A model generated the notes under the pieces. That model saw only the letters and a list, made by a program, of their open reading frames with translations. It made no database searches and was not told the origin of the DNA. 64,000 nucleotides of DNA, taken from assembly GCF_012933545.1 (NCBI RefSeq), contig NZ_JAADJU010000002.1, positions 1 to 64,000 on the forward strand, in the 5' to 3' direction. This DNA is from Rouxiella aceris (GTDB lineage Bacteria > Pseudomonadota > Gammaproteobacteria > Enterobacterales > Enterobacteriaceae). The position numbers and the translations under genes are program-made. Below are positions 56,215 through 64,000 of this stretch, piece by piece (within the stretch, counting starts at the first letter, position 1; every line of letters begins with the position of its first letter).

Positions 56215-57006
56215 TCAATCATAGTATTCAGGTGCGTGCCTGAAGGTTTTCCAGGCATCGGGGTCATGGCCTGTCACTACTTGTGCATTTGTCCGGCTCG
56301 CTAACATGCGCATTTTTTGCACTGAATGCACTACCTCAACGGCTGAAGACATAAATCCTGGCAGCGCTTTCTCTTCCCAGTGATCCGTTGTATAGGCTGC
56401 ATCAATCGTCAGCAGCATCGGACCTGAATTAGGTAAGTTGACCAGGATTGATTGATGCCCAGGCGAATGGCCGGGAGTAAACACCGTTTTCAGTGTTCCA
56501 TCGCCATAGATATCATAGAAATCATTGCTTTCACCCTCCAGAAATTCCCATTTCAGGCCCGGCCGGTCAAAGTCGTTTCTAATATACCCTCCCGCAGCAA
56601 ACCAGTCAGGAGTAAAGGCGTACTCATACTCCCTGCGTTGAACGATGTGTATCGCATTGGGGAATCGGCCAATCGCACCGGTATGATCGAGATGCAAGTG
56701 TGACTGTAAGACGTAGCGAATATCTTCGGGATTGATCCCCATACTTTTTAGCTGCGCGACACAGCCCTGATCTTCATTCATCACCGGCCAATAAACCTCG
56801 GTGATCCCTCCCCAATACCCTTTAGGATCGGTGGCGGTTTCAACGGCATTACCGCCATCAATCAGCGTATGTCCATTAGGGTGAGTCAGCAGGAAAAACG
56901 GAACGGGGATTTCATAATCAGCCCCGTTTCCCTGATTCATTTTGATATTGTGAACTTTGCACTTCAGCGAGCCGGTTTGAAACATATATAGGCGAATATC
57001 GGTCAT
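56215..57006 (-). CDS. blcC: N-acyl-homoserine lactonase / gamma-butyrolactonase (BlcC/AttM type)
   Basis: A 263-residue metallo-beta-lactamase-fold lactonase. The zinc motif is HLHLDH in LQSHLHLDHTGAIG near residue 105, with further ligands in TPGHSPGHQ near 185 and TIDAAY, and a final His in VVTGHDPDAW. The protein follows AttM/BlcC of Agrobacterium, which opens gamma-butyrolactone and can also inactivate AHL quorum signals. It is the last gene of a three-gene operon in the same order as attKLM. The ATG at 57006 behind AAGGA is used. Confidence 0.88.
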   Translation of the reverse strand: MTDIRLYMFQTGSLKCKVHNIKMNQGNGADYEIPVPFFLLTHPNGHTLIDGGNAVETATDPKGYWGGITEVYWPVMNEDQGCVAQLKSMGINPEDIRYVLQSHLHLDHTGAIGRFPNAIHIVQRREYEYAFTPDWFAAGGYIRNDFDRPGLKWEFLEGESNDFYDIYGDGTLKTVFTPGHSPGHQSILVNLPNSGPMLLTIDAAYTTDHWEEKALPGFMSSAVEVVHSVQKMRMLASRTNAQVVTGHDPDAWKTFRHAPEYYD

Positions 57007-57054
57007 TTTATTATGTCCTTTCACGTTTCACTTCGTAGGGTGTTGGCGAGATGA

Positions 57055-58221
57055 TTAAAAGGCTTGCTGATAAAGCGCCAAAGCGTCAGCCTCTTTTACC
57101 TCGACTGGATTATTGGTCAGAAGACGGGTCTGTTTCATCGCATCTGAAGCCAGCAAGGCCAGCGTATCCTCTTTCACCCCGACGTCGCGTAACCGTCTCG
57201 GCGCACCGCTTTCATCCATGATGCTGATCATTGCATCAATAAACGCGTTGCAACGCGTCGGTATATCTCCTTTTTTTCCCACATTGAGTACGTCGGCAAG
57301 TTCCGCATATAAAGGTGCCGCCACTTTGGCGTTGTAACGCAATACCACACCCAGCATCAGTGCATTCGAGAGGCCGTGAGGAATGTGATAATGACCGCCG
57401 AGCGGATAGGCCAGCGCATGTACCGCCGCGACCGGTGAATTGGCGAAAGCCTGACCGGCGAGTGTTGCACCTAATAGAATGGATTCGCGGGCTTGTCGGT
57501 TCGAACCGTCATGACAGGCCGTGACCAGATGTTGTGAGATCAGGCGTAAAGCTTCCCGGGCTAATGCATCAGATAACGGATTTTTTTTGTGCTTACTGGT
57601 GTAAGACTCGATGGCATGTACCATCGCATCAATACCCGTCGCCGCGGTATGTGTCGCAGGCAGTCCAACGGTAAGCTCCGCATCCAGCAGAACAAAGTCG
57701 CAATAGAGCTGGCGGGAAACCACGCCCATTTTGGTTGTTTCACCGGTGGTAAGAATCGCAATATTGGTCACTTCCGACCCCGTACCCGCCGTCGTTGGAA
57801 TTTGCACCAGCGGTAATCGTTCGCCCAAAACATTATCAATACCGTATAACCCACTGAGCTCCTGTTCCGACTGCGCCAGTATCGCCGTGAGCTTTGCCAC
57901 ATCCAGCGAGGAACCACCACCAAGCCCAATCACAATATCGATGTGCTTGTCCCGTGCGATACGTGCGGCTTCAAGGACAATGGCTTCCGGTGGGTCGGCG
58001 ATAACCTGGTCGAAAACCACGACATCGAAACCGCTGTCGTGCAGATTTTTTTCGATCGGCTTTAGCAAACCGGCTTTGACTAATCCCCCATCCGTTACGA
58101 TCAGTGCTTTACGGGCAGTAAAACGCGGTGACAGGATCTCCCCGAGGCGCTGTGCGCCTGACCATTCCACTAGCATCGATGGCACTGTTCTAAATTCAAA
58201 GGGTTGCATAGCATCTGACAT
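57055..58221 (-). CDS. blcB: Iron-type alcohol dehydrogenase, gamma-hydroxybutyrate dehydrogenase (BlcB/AttL type)
   Basis: A 388-residue group III iron-dependent alcohol dehydrogenase with GGGSSLDVAK (near residue 99) and PTTAGTGSEVTN for NAD binding, and metal ligands in the TGIDAMVHAIES and HALAYPLGGHYHIPHG regions. In the blc pathway it oxidises 4-hydroxybutyrate to succinic semialdehyde. It lies between the lactonase and the semialdehyde dehydrogenase genes. Confidence 0.87.
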   Translation of the reverse strand: MSDAMQPFEFRTVPSMLVEWSGAQRLGEILSPRFTARKALIVTDGGLVKAGLLKPIEKNLHDSGFDVVVFDQVIADPPEAIVLEAARIARDKHIDIVIGLGGGSSLDVAKLTAILAQSEQELSGLYGIDNVLGERLPLVQIPTTAGTGSEVTNIAILTTGETTKMGVVSRQLYCDFVLLDAELTVGLPATHTAATGIDAMVHAIESYTSKHKKNPLSDALAREALRLISQHLVTACHDGSNRQARESILLGATLAGQAFANSPVAAVHALAYPLGGHYHIPHGLSNALMLGVVLRYNAKVAAPLYAELADVLNVGKKGDIPTRCNAFIDAMISIMDESGAPRRLRDVGVKEDTLALLASDAMKQTRLLTNNPVEVKEADALALYQQAF

Positions 58222-58282
58222 AATACTTTCCCTCTTTACTGGTGAATAAATGTGGGTGAGTGTTAACCGTAAAACGCAAGGA

Positions 58283-59737
58283 TCACCCTACCGATGTGCA
58301 GAAATATTTGATCTCAAGGTATTCGTCGATACCGTATTTTGAGCCTTCTCTGCCGATCCCTGACTGTTTCATTCCTCCAAACGGTGCAACTTCATTGGAG
58401 ATAAGCCCGGTGTTATGACCCACCATGCCGTACTCCAGTGCTTCTGCAACCCGCCACATTCTTTTGCTGTTTTCGGTAAAGAAATAAGCCGCCAGACCAA
58501 ACTCAGTGTCATTGGCCATTGCTACCGCTTCTTCTTCTGTATCAAAACGGAACAGCGGGGCAACAGGGCCAAAAGTCTCTTCCCGCGCGATAAGCATGTC
58601 GCGAGTGACGTTAACAATCACCGTTGGCTCAACAAATAGCCCACCGCAGCTATGCCGGTTGCCGCCTGTTACTACTTCTGCCCCTTTATCTTTGGCATCC
58701 TGAATGTGGCTCTCTACTTTTGCGACGGCATCTTCATCTATCAGGGGGCCAATCAGAACGCCGGCATCAACGCCGTTGCCTACGGTCAAACTTCTGACAC
58801 GCTCTGCCAGACGCTGTGCAAACTGGTCGTAAATCCCCGACTGCACCAGAAAACGGTTGGTGCAGACGCAGGTCTGACCGGCATTGCGGAATTTGGACTG
58901 TACGGCACCGTCAACGGCGGCTTCAATGTCAGCGTCATCAAAGACGATAAAGGGGGCGTTTCCTCCTAGCTCCAGAGAAATACGCTTGAGCGTAGGTGCG
59001 CACTGTGCCATCAACAAGCGCCCGATCTGCGTTGAACCGGTGAAAGAGAGTTTTCTGACGACTTCACTCTTCGTTAATACATTGCCGATGACTTTTGCAT
59101 CGCCAGTAACGATTTGCAGCACACCGGCCGGGATGCCGGCGCGCATCGCCAGTTCGCCTAACGCGAATGCGGTCAGCGGCGTTTGCTCTGCAGGTTTGAC
59201 GATCATGACGCAGCCAGCGGCCAGAGCTGGTGCGGCTTTACGGGTGATCATGGCCGCGGGGAAATTCCAGGGGGTAATGGCGGCGCAGACACCGACGGGT
59301 TGTTTGAGTACCACCAGTCGTTTATCGGCCTGTGGCGAAGGGATCACATCGCCGTAAATACGTTTCCCCTCTTCGGCAAACCAATCAATAAATGATGCGG
59401 CATACGCCACTTCGCCACGAGATTCGGCCAACGGTTTTCCCTGCTCCGCGGTCATGATGGCGGCAAGGTCAGCGCTGTTTTCAGTGATAAGGTCAAACCA
59501 ACGACGTAATATCACGCAACGCTCTTTAGCCGTTTTCTCGCGCCAGAGCAAAAATGCGCGCTGCGCTGCGATAATCGCCTCTTCAATTGCTGCCCCTTCA
59601 AGCTGGGGGACATGGGCAATGATTTCAGCCGTGGCCGGGTTTGTTACTGGAAACGTTGCGCCGTTGGTGGCAGGACGCCATTCTCCAACGAGCAAACACC
59701 TTTCCTTGAATAACGATGGATCGCGTAAATCGAGCAT
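58283..59737 (-). CDS. blcA: Succinate-semialdehyde dehydrogenase (BlcA/AttK type)
   Basis: A 484-residue NAD(P)-dependent aldehyde dehydrogenase with TPWNFPAAMITRK (cofactor site), ELGGNAPFIVFDDAD (catalytic Glu near 254), and NAGQTCVCTNRFLV (catalytic Cys near 288). It converts succinic semialdehyde to succinate. First gene of the operon; the ATG at 59737 follows AGGAGG, so the longer upstream frame is not used. The operator pair 59772-59808 lies just upstream. Confidence 0.92.
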   Translation of the reverse strand: MLDLRDPSLFKERCLLVGEWRPATNGATFPVTNPATAEIIAHVPQLEGAAIEEAIIAAQRAFLLWREKTAKERCVILRRWFDLITENSADLAAIMTAEQGKPLAESRGEVAYAASFIDWFAEEGKRIYGDVIPSPQADKRLVVLKQPVGVCAAITPWNFPAAMITRKAAPALAAGCVMIVKPAEQTPLTAFALGELAMRAGIPAGVLQIVTGDAKVIGNVLTKSEVVRKLSFTGSTQIGRLLMAQCAPTLKRISLELGGNAPFIVFDDADIEAAVDGAVQSKFRNAGQTCVCTNRFLVQSGIYDQFAQRLAERVRSLTVGNGVDAGVLIGPLIDEDAVAKVESHIQDAKDKGAEVVTGGNRHSCGGLFVEPTVIVNVTRDMLIAREETFGPVAPLFRFDTEEEAVAMANDTEFGLAAYFFTENSKRMWRVAEALEYGMVGHNTGLISNEVAPFGGMKQSGIGREGSKYGIDEYLEIKYFCTSVG

Positions 59738-59771
59738 ATTTCCCCTCCTGACAGAGGAATTTTTATTTACA

Positions 59772-59808
59772 AGTTCAGTATATTGAACTAAATTCACTAT
59801 ATAGAATT
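59772..59808. promoter_or_regulatory. Two tandem operators of the BlcR-type regulator
   Basis: AGTTCAGTATATTGAACT (59772-59789) and AATTCACTATATAGAATT (59791-59808) are 18-bp inverted repeats of one consensus (A-TTCA-TATAT-GAA-T), set 19 bp apart, about two helix turns. They lie between the divergent blcA and blcR genes. Agrobacterium BlcR is known to bind a pair of inverted repeats as a tetramer. Confidence 0.8.
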
Positions 59809-59858
59809 GTGGCACAAAATTTAATTAAACGTCAAATTACTGTTAAAAAGTGAGACCT

Positions 59859-60653
59859 ATGCCGGAAAATACAGAGACAGAAACCCCCGGAAGCAGTGCG
59901 CCCGCATTACGCCGCGCCGTACAGATTCTGGATGCAGTCAGCAAACTTCCCACACCTCCGACTTTTACTGAGATCGTGACATTACTGGGCTTGCCTAAAA
60001 GTTCTGCACATGGCTTATGTGCCGCGCTGGTGGATTTGGGAATGTTGATTCGTACCGATGCCGGGACCTACCGGGTTGGAGGGCGAGTGATGAATTGGGC
60101 TAATGCCTTTATTGGTCAGACAGATCTGGTCGAGGAATTCCAGCGGCTCCTGCAAGATCGACGCGAATTGAGTGATTTCACTGTAACTATGACGATATTA
60201 GACAGTCAGCAAGTGGTTTACGTCGCGTGCTCCAACAGCAAAGCCGCTTTGGGGTTTACATTCCGGATCGGGATGCGCCTGCCGGCCCCTTTTACCGCAA
60301 CAGGTAAGGCGATTCTCAGCACCTTGAATGATGAGGATATCTGCCGTCGCTTTGAAACTGGCTGGCCTAAGCCGCTCACTGCCCGCAGCGTGGCATCACT
60401 TACCACCCTCTTGCAGGAGTTGGCCGTGGTCCGCCAACGCGGTTACTCGGTCGATGACGGACAGATCCGTGAAGGGATGTTCTGTATTGGCGCTCCGGTA
60501 TATGACTTTTCAGGGCAAGTGGTGGCGGGTCTGGCCGTGAGTATGCTGGAACAGGAAGCGGCAGCCTCCACCATCGAGACTATTGGCAATAAGCTGGTAA
60601 ATATCGCCGCTTCACTTTCCGCGAGGCTGGGGAATGCCATGTCCTCTTCTTAG
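59859..60653 (+). CDS. blcR: IclR-family repressor (BlcR/AttJ type)
   Basis: A 264-residue IclR regulator: N-terminal winged helix (LRRAVQILDAVSKL, TFTEIVTLLGLPKSSAHGLCAAL) and effector domain (about 90-260) with FTATGKAILSTL. It is divergent from the blcA gene with paired operators between them, as AttJ/BlcR is in Agrobacterium, where it is released by gamma-butyrolactone or succinic semialdehyde. The ATG at 59859 is preferred; a GTG at 59850 is possible. After it, 60680-60716 holds an imperfect inverted repeat (GGATTAG/CTAATCC) without a T-run. Confidence 0.87.
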   Translation: MPENTETETPGSSAPALRRAVQILDAVSKLPTPPTFTEIVTLLGLPKSSAHGLCAALVDLGMLIRTDAGTYRVGGRVMNWANAFIGQTDLVEEFQRLLQDRRELSDFTVTMTILDSQQVVYVACSNSKAALGFTFRIGMRLPAPFTATGKAILSTLNDEDICRRFETGWPKPLTARSVASLTTLLQELAVVRQRGYSVDDGQIREGMFCIGAPVYDFSGQVVAGLAVSMLEQEAAASTIETIGNKLVNIAASLSARLGNAMSSS

Positions 60654-60853
60654 TGTGTCCATTGGAAGTCAATCCACAGGATTAGAGGGGCTTGGGGGAT
60701 ATGCCTCCCTAATCCAGGGTTCACTCTAACCCGCCATGTGGAGCGTCCATTCCATTAGTGCTTGCTGTCGCGAGGCGATTAAGCGTGGTTTTTTTACCTC
60801 ATTGACCCTCAGGCCCCACCATCAAATCAGGCTCAAGTTTGTAACAGTGTCAT

Positions 60854-61795
60854 TCATCGGGTCAACAGCCAGCGAGCGGTGTGTTCATCTGTGACCAATC
60901 CGTTGATCCACCCACCTTTCAGTGCCGCCAGAACGCTCGGGCGCTTATCTTCACCGTAGGCCGCTGCGATACGCGGACACTGGTTCTGACGGATGTCGTA
61001 ACTGGTTATCAGGCTGTTGATTTCGCAATCCACTACCTGTCCTTGGGCATCAATAAAGCGGCCGAGAATTTCACCGATGATCCCCAGTTCTTTCAACTCA
61101 TCGAGCTGTTCATGATTGATAAAGCCATCTTTAACTATCGGACTTTGTATGCTTAACGAACCGATACCGACAAAAATCACGTCGGCTTGTTCAGCCACAG
61201 AATTCACGCTGCGAAACAGGCGACTGGAACACCACTGTGTATGCTCATCGACGGATTGTGCATAACGTGACACGGGCCACTGGTAATATTTTGCCTGAAT
61301 TTTTCGTGCCAGCAGCAGAGGGACATCATCGTAATAGTTACACTGACCATTGCTGTCCATGGCGCTAATCAGCGCGATACAGCGCGTGTTCAGGCTGTGA
61401 AAGTCGATACGCTGAATCGTTTTTTTAAGCGTCAACCCGGAACCGATGCCGATGATTTTGAGCTTATCATCGCGCAGATAACGGGCCATAAGCTGATAAC
61501 ACCCGAACGAAACACTGTCCAGCACGCTCTCTTCGCTATACACGGGAACGATATTACAATCGATAAGTTGATATTTTTCCTGCAATAATTTTGCGTAATC
61601 CAGGCATTGCGCCACCGGATGATGCAGACCAATAGAGACAATACCTTCCTCTTTTGCTGCCGCGATAAGTCGCTGTACCACTGGCCTGGATGTGCCCAAC
61701 AGACTGGCGATATCACTCTGATTTTGACCAGCAATGTAATACATCCATGCGGCACGTACCTTCTGATCCAGCTTGATATCATCTTCTTTATTCAT
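60854..61795 (-). CDS. SorC/DeoR-type sugar-binding regulator of the arabinitol operon
   Basis: A 313-residue SorC-family regulator: helix-turn-helix (residues 8-50, [26 protein letters not shown]) and a phosphosugar-isomerase-like effector domain with [12 protein letters not shown] and [10 protein letters not shown]. It is divergent from the arabinitol dehydrogenase gene 206 bp away, so it most likely controls it (DalR role). The ATG at 61795 is chosen. Confidence 0.88.
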   Translation of the reverse strand: MNKEDDIKLDQKVRAAWMYYIAGQNQSDIASLLGTSRPVVQRLIAAAKEEGIVSIGLHHPVAQCLDYAKLLQEKYQLIDCNIVPVYSEESVLDSVSFGCYQLMARYLRDDKLKIIGIGSGLTLKKTIQRIDFHSLNTRCIALISAMDSNGQCNYYDDVPLLLARKIQAKYYQWPVSRYAQSVDEHTQWCSSRLFRSVNSVAEQADVIFVGIGSLSIQSPIVKDGFINHEQLDELKELGIIGEILGRFIDAQGQVVDCEINSLITSYDIRQNQCPRIAAAYGEDKRPSVLAALKGGWINGLVTDEHTARWLLTR

Positions 61796-62001
61796 GGTTT
61801 TCTGCCTTAAAAATACGGTCACAAGGTAAATCTACCGTCCTGATAGCGCATTTTGGTGGTAGTTCAGTTGTGAGGCAAGTAGTTGCTCAGAATCGATCAA
61901 TTGTGATTTTGTTGGTCTTTTGCTCTTTTGTGATCACTCTATCTTTTTGGCTTCAAATGACCAGATACAGTAAGTCACACAACCTCAATGGAGAGCAGAA
62001 C

Positions 62002-63369
62002 ATGAACAATCAATTCACTTGGCTTCACATCGGTCTGGGTTCTTTTCATCGTGCACATCAGGCGTGGTATTTACATCGTCTGATAGCTTCTGGCTATAAC
62101 ACCTGGCACATTGCAGCAGGCAATATTCGCAGTGATTCTGAGCGGGTTGTAGAGACGTTGATGGCGCAAAATGGCCGCTATGTCCTTGAAACTGTTAGCC
62201 CGGAAGGCGAGCGTGTTTACGAAGAGATCACTTCCATCCAGAAACTGCTGCCCTGGCAGGAAGATTTACAGCCGTTAATTGATGAAGGTGCGAAGCCACA
62301 AACCAAAGTGATTGCCTTTACCGTGACAGAAGGCGGTTACTATCTGAAAACCAACCATCAATTGGAAACCACCAATGCCGATCTGATTTGCGATCTGCAG
62401 GGTGGCTGCAAAACGATTTACGGTACGATCACTCGTATTCTCGAACAGCGTATGGCAAATAATGCCGGGCCGTTAACCCTGCTCAACTGCGATAACGTGC
62501 GCCATAACGGTGAACGTTTTCATGATGGGCTGATTGAGTTCCTGCAATTAACCGGCAAACAGGCAGTGATTAACTGGCTGGCGATTAACGCAACTTGCCC
62601 CAATACCATGGTTGACCGCATCACGCCGCGTCCGGCAGCAGATCTTCCTGCGCGCATCAAGGCGCAAACCGGTATCGAAGACAAAGCGCCAGTCATGGGT
62701 GAAACCTTTATTCAGTGGGTGGTGGAAGACAATTTCCGCGATGTGCGTCCGAATTTTGAGGCCGTGGGAGTGGAAATGGTCGAATCGGTCATCCCTTATG
62801 AAGAGGCGAAAATTCGCATCCTTAACGCATCTCACAGCTGCATTGCCTGGGCTGGCACCCTGGTCGGGCAGCAGTATATCCATGAGAGCACTCTGACTGA
62901 TTACATTTATGCTATTGCCGACCGCTACGTGACCGAAGATGTGATCCCGTGCCTTGGCGATAACGGTATTGATCTTCCGACATACCGTGATGTGGTACTG
63001 AAGCGTTTTACTAACCCGTATATCAAAGATACCAACCAGCGCGTCGCCGCCGATGGTTTCTCGAAAATACCCGCAATGATTGCCCCGACGCTGTTGGAAT
63101 GCTATCAGCGCGGAGCTCGCCCGGAAGCCACCGCCATGCTGCCAGCGCTGTTCTTCGTCTTTATGGAGCAGTGGCATAAAGGCACTCTGCCGTACGAATA
63201 CCAGGACGGCATTCTCGATGCGCAGGCGGTTCATAGCATGTTTAATGCCGCCGACCCTATTGCGGTCTATGCCAGCGATAAAGCGCTGTTTGGCGAGCTG
63301 ACTGAACGTGAAGACTTCGCGGCGCTCCTGCGTGAGAAGATCGCGGCAGTTTACTCACTGATGCATTGA
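62002..63369 (+). CDS. dalD: D-arabinitol 4-dehydrogenase
   Basis: A 455-residue polyol dehydrogenase of the mannitol/fructuronate family, with the Rossmann start [15 protein letters not shown] and the catalytic region [16 protein letters not shown] (Lys near 271). Length equals the Klebsiella D-arabinitol dehydrogenase DalD, which makes D-xylulose. The ATG at 62002 behind GGAGAG is the start; the frame upstream to 61870 is the leader. A kinase gene follows at 9 bp, which fits D-arabinitol catabolism. Confidence 0.9.
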   Translation: MNNQFTWLHIGLGSFHRAHQAWYLHRLIASGYNTWHIAAGNIRSDSERVVETLMAQNGRYVLETVSPEGERVYEEITSIQKLLPWQEDLQPLIDEGAKPQTKVIAFTVTEGGYYLKTNHQLETTNADLICDLQGGCKTIYGTITRILEQRMANNAGPLTLLNCDNVRHNGERFHDGLIEFLQLTGKQAVINWLAINATCPNTMVDRITPRPAADLPARIKAQTGIEDKAPVMGETFIQWVVEDNFRDVRPNFEAVGVEMVESVIPYEEAKIRILNASHSCIAWAGTLVGQQYIHESTLTDYIYAIADRYVTEDVIPCLGDNGIDLPTYRDVVLKRFTNPYIKDTNQRVAADGFSKIPAMIAPTLLECYQRGARPEATAMLPALFFVFMEQWHKGTLPYEYQDGILDAQAVHSMFNAADPIAVYASDKALFGELTEREDFAALLREKIAAVYSLMH

Positions 63370-63378
63370 GAGGTAGCT

Positions 63379-64000
63379 ATGTATTTAGGGATCGATTTAG
63401 GCACGTCTGAAGTCAAGGCATTGGTCATTAACGAAAATAATGACGTTGTTGCCACCCATAGTGTGCCGCTGAGTATTCAGCGGCCCCATCCACACTGGTC
63501 AGAACAATCGCCACAGGAATGGTGGGAAGCGACGGATTATCTGATGAGTACGTTGCGGGAAAAATGCGGTCAGCACTGGCAGGCTATCAAGGCGATTGGG
63601 CTTTCTGGACAGATGCACGGGGCAGTATTGCTGGATTCGTCCGGTGAAGTTATTCGTCCTGCCATTCTATGGAACGACACCCGCAGCGCACTGGAGTGTG
63701 CCGAGCTCGAAGAAATCGCCCCGGAGTTGCATCAGATAGCGGGCAATCTGGCCATGCCTGGATTTACGGCACCGAAACTGCTGTGGGTCCGCCGCCATGA
63801 ACCGGAGAATTTTAAACGTACTGATACGGTATTGCTGCCGAAAGATTATCTGCGTTTCAAAATGACCGGCAAAAAAATATCCGATATGTCAGATGCATCC
63901 GGGACGCTCTGGCTGGATGTTGAGAAACGCGACTGGTCTGATGCACTGCTGGAAAAATGCGGGTTGTCACGACGTCATATGCCGGCACTGGTCGAGGGCT
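63379..64000 (+). CDS. dalK: Xylulokinase, 5' part (DalK/XylB type)
   Basis: The window ends inside this gene; about 207 codons are present. The N terminus MYLGIDLGTSEVKALVI has the phosphate-binding loop of FGGY carbohydrate kinases, and SGQMHGAVLL, ILWNDTRS and TAPKLLWVRRHEP are typical xylulokinase sequences. It should phosphorylate D-xylulose made by DalD to feed the pentose phosphate pathway. A GAGAGGTAG ribosome site precedes it. Confidence 0.9.
   Translation, partial: MYLGIDLGTSEVKALVINENNDVVATHSVPLSIQRPHPHWSEQSPQEWWEATDYLMSTLREKCGQHWQAIKAIGLSGQMHGAVLLDSSGEVIRPAILWNDTRSALECAELEEIAPELHQIAGNLAMPGFTAPKLLWVRRHEPENFKRTDTVLLPKDYLRFKMTGKKISDMSDASGTLWLDVEKRDWSDALLEKCGLSRRHMPALVEG

Noticed and set aside
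61800..62001. CRP site in front of dalD
   Set aside because: Several TGTGA-like words occur (for example near 61910 and 61929) but none has a good right half.
62548..63234. A 228-codon open frame opposite dalD
   Set aside because: Composition is that of a complementary strand of a coding gene; no independent support.

Overview
The window is chromosomal DNA of an enterobacterium. The backbone gene order is that of Escherichia coli near 57-58 min: the 3' end of an rRNA operon, then pssA, pat, tapT, trxC, yfiF, then emrB, emrA, emrR, ygaH, ygaZ, proX, proW, proV, nrdF, nrdE, nrdI, nrdH, ygaM, ygaC. Protein sequences and accessory content (a CBP28/CBP50-like pair of chitin-binding proteins, hpxO, a polygalacturonase) point to Yersiniaceae, most likely Serratia. 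The genus is inferred, not proven.

Layout. 1-8.7 kb: 5S rRNA end, urate hydroxylase hpxO, and the conserved pssA-pat-tapT-trxC/yfiF block. 8.9-13.6 kb: an emrR-OMF-emrA-emrB drug-efflux operon that carries its own outer-membrane factor. 13.8-20 kb: ygaZH amino-acid exporter, an MFS gene, and proVWX osmoprotectant importer with a recognisable proU promoter. 20.8-23.3 kb: two tandem AA10 chitin-binding proteins; the first has lost both copper-binding histidines. 23.4-27.4 kb: nrdHIEF with tandem NrdR boxes and a Fur box. 27.8-31.3 kb: small conserved genes (ygaM, ygaC, yicN-like, CYTH) and an MFS transporter.

31.3-49 kb is a metabolic accessory region: PhzF, an orphan lysine/ornithine N-hydroxylase, a LysR-controlled M20 amidohydrolase / periplasmic binding protein / M28 peptidase operon, a second binding protein beside an M14-like hydrolase, a 2OG-Fe(II) oxygenase, several GNAT acetyltransferases, ada with an Ada box, and a Tat-exported GH28 polygalacturonase. 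49.2-60.7 kb looks like imported DNA, AT-rich in its first part: an ExoU-like patatin phospholipase, a truncated fic gene, a complete EcoRII-type restriction-modification system with a vsr repair gene between its two halves (a LexA-like box and an operator palindrome lie at the methylase promoter), and a gamma-butyrolactone catabolic operon (blcABC/attKLM type) with its IclR regulator and two tandem operators. The window ends in a SorC-regulated D-arabinitol operon (dalD and the start of a xylulokinase).

A dispersed intergenic repeat of about 90-130 bp occurs at least five times, always near gene ends or terminators. It has inverted ends, one copy lies between duplicated terminator hairpins, and one copy supplies the last codons of a gene. 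No tRNA gene, integrase, complete insertion sequence or CRISPR array was found.
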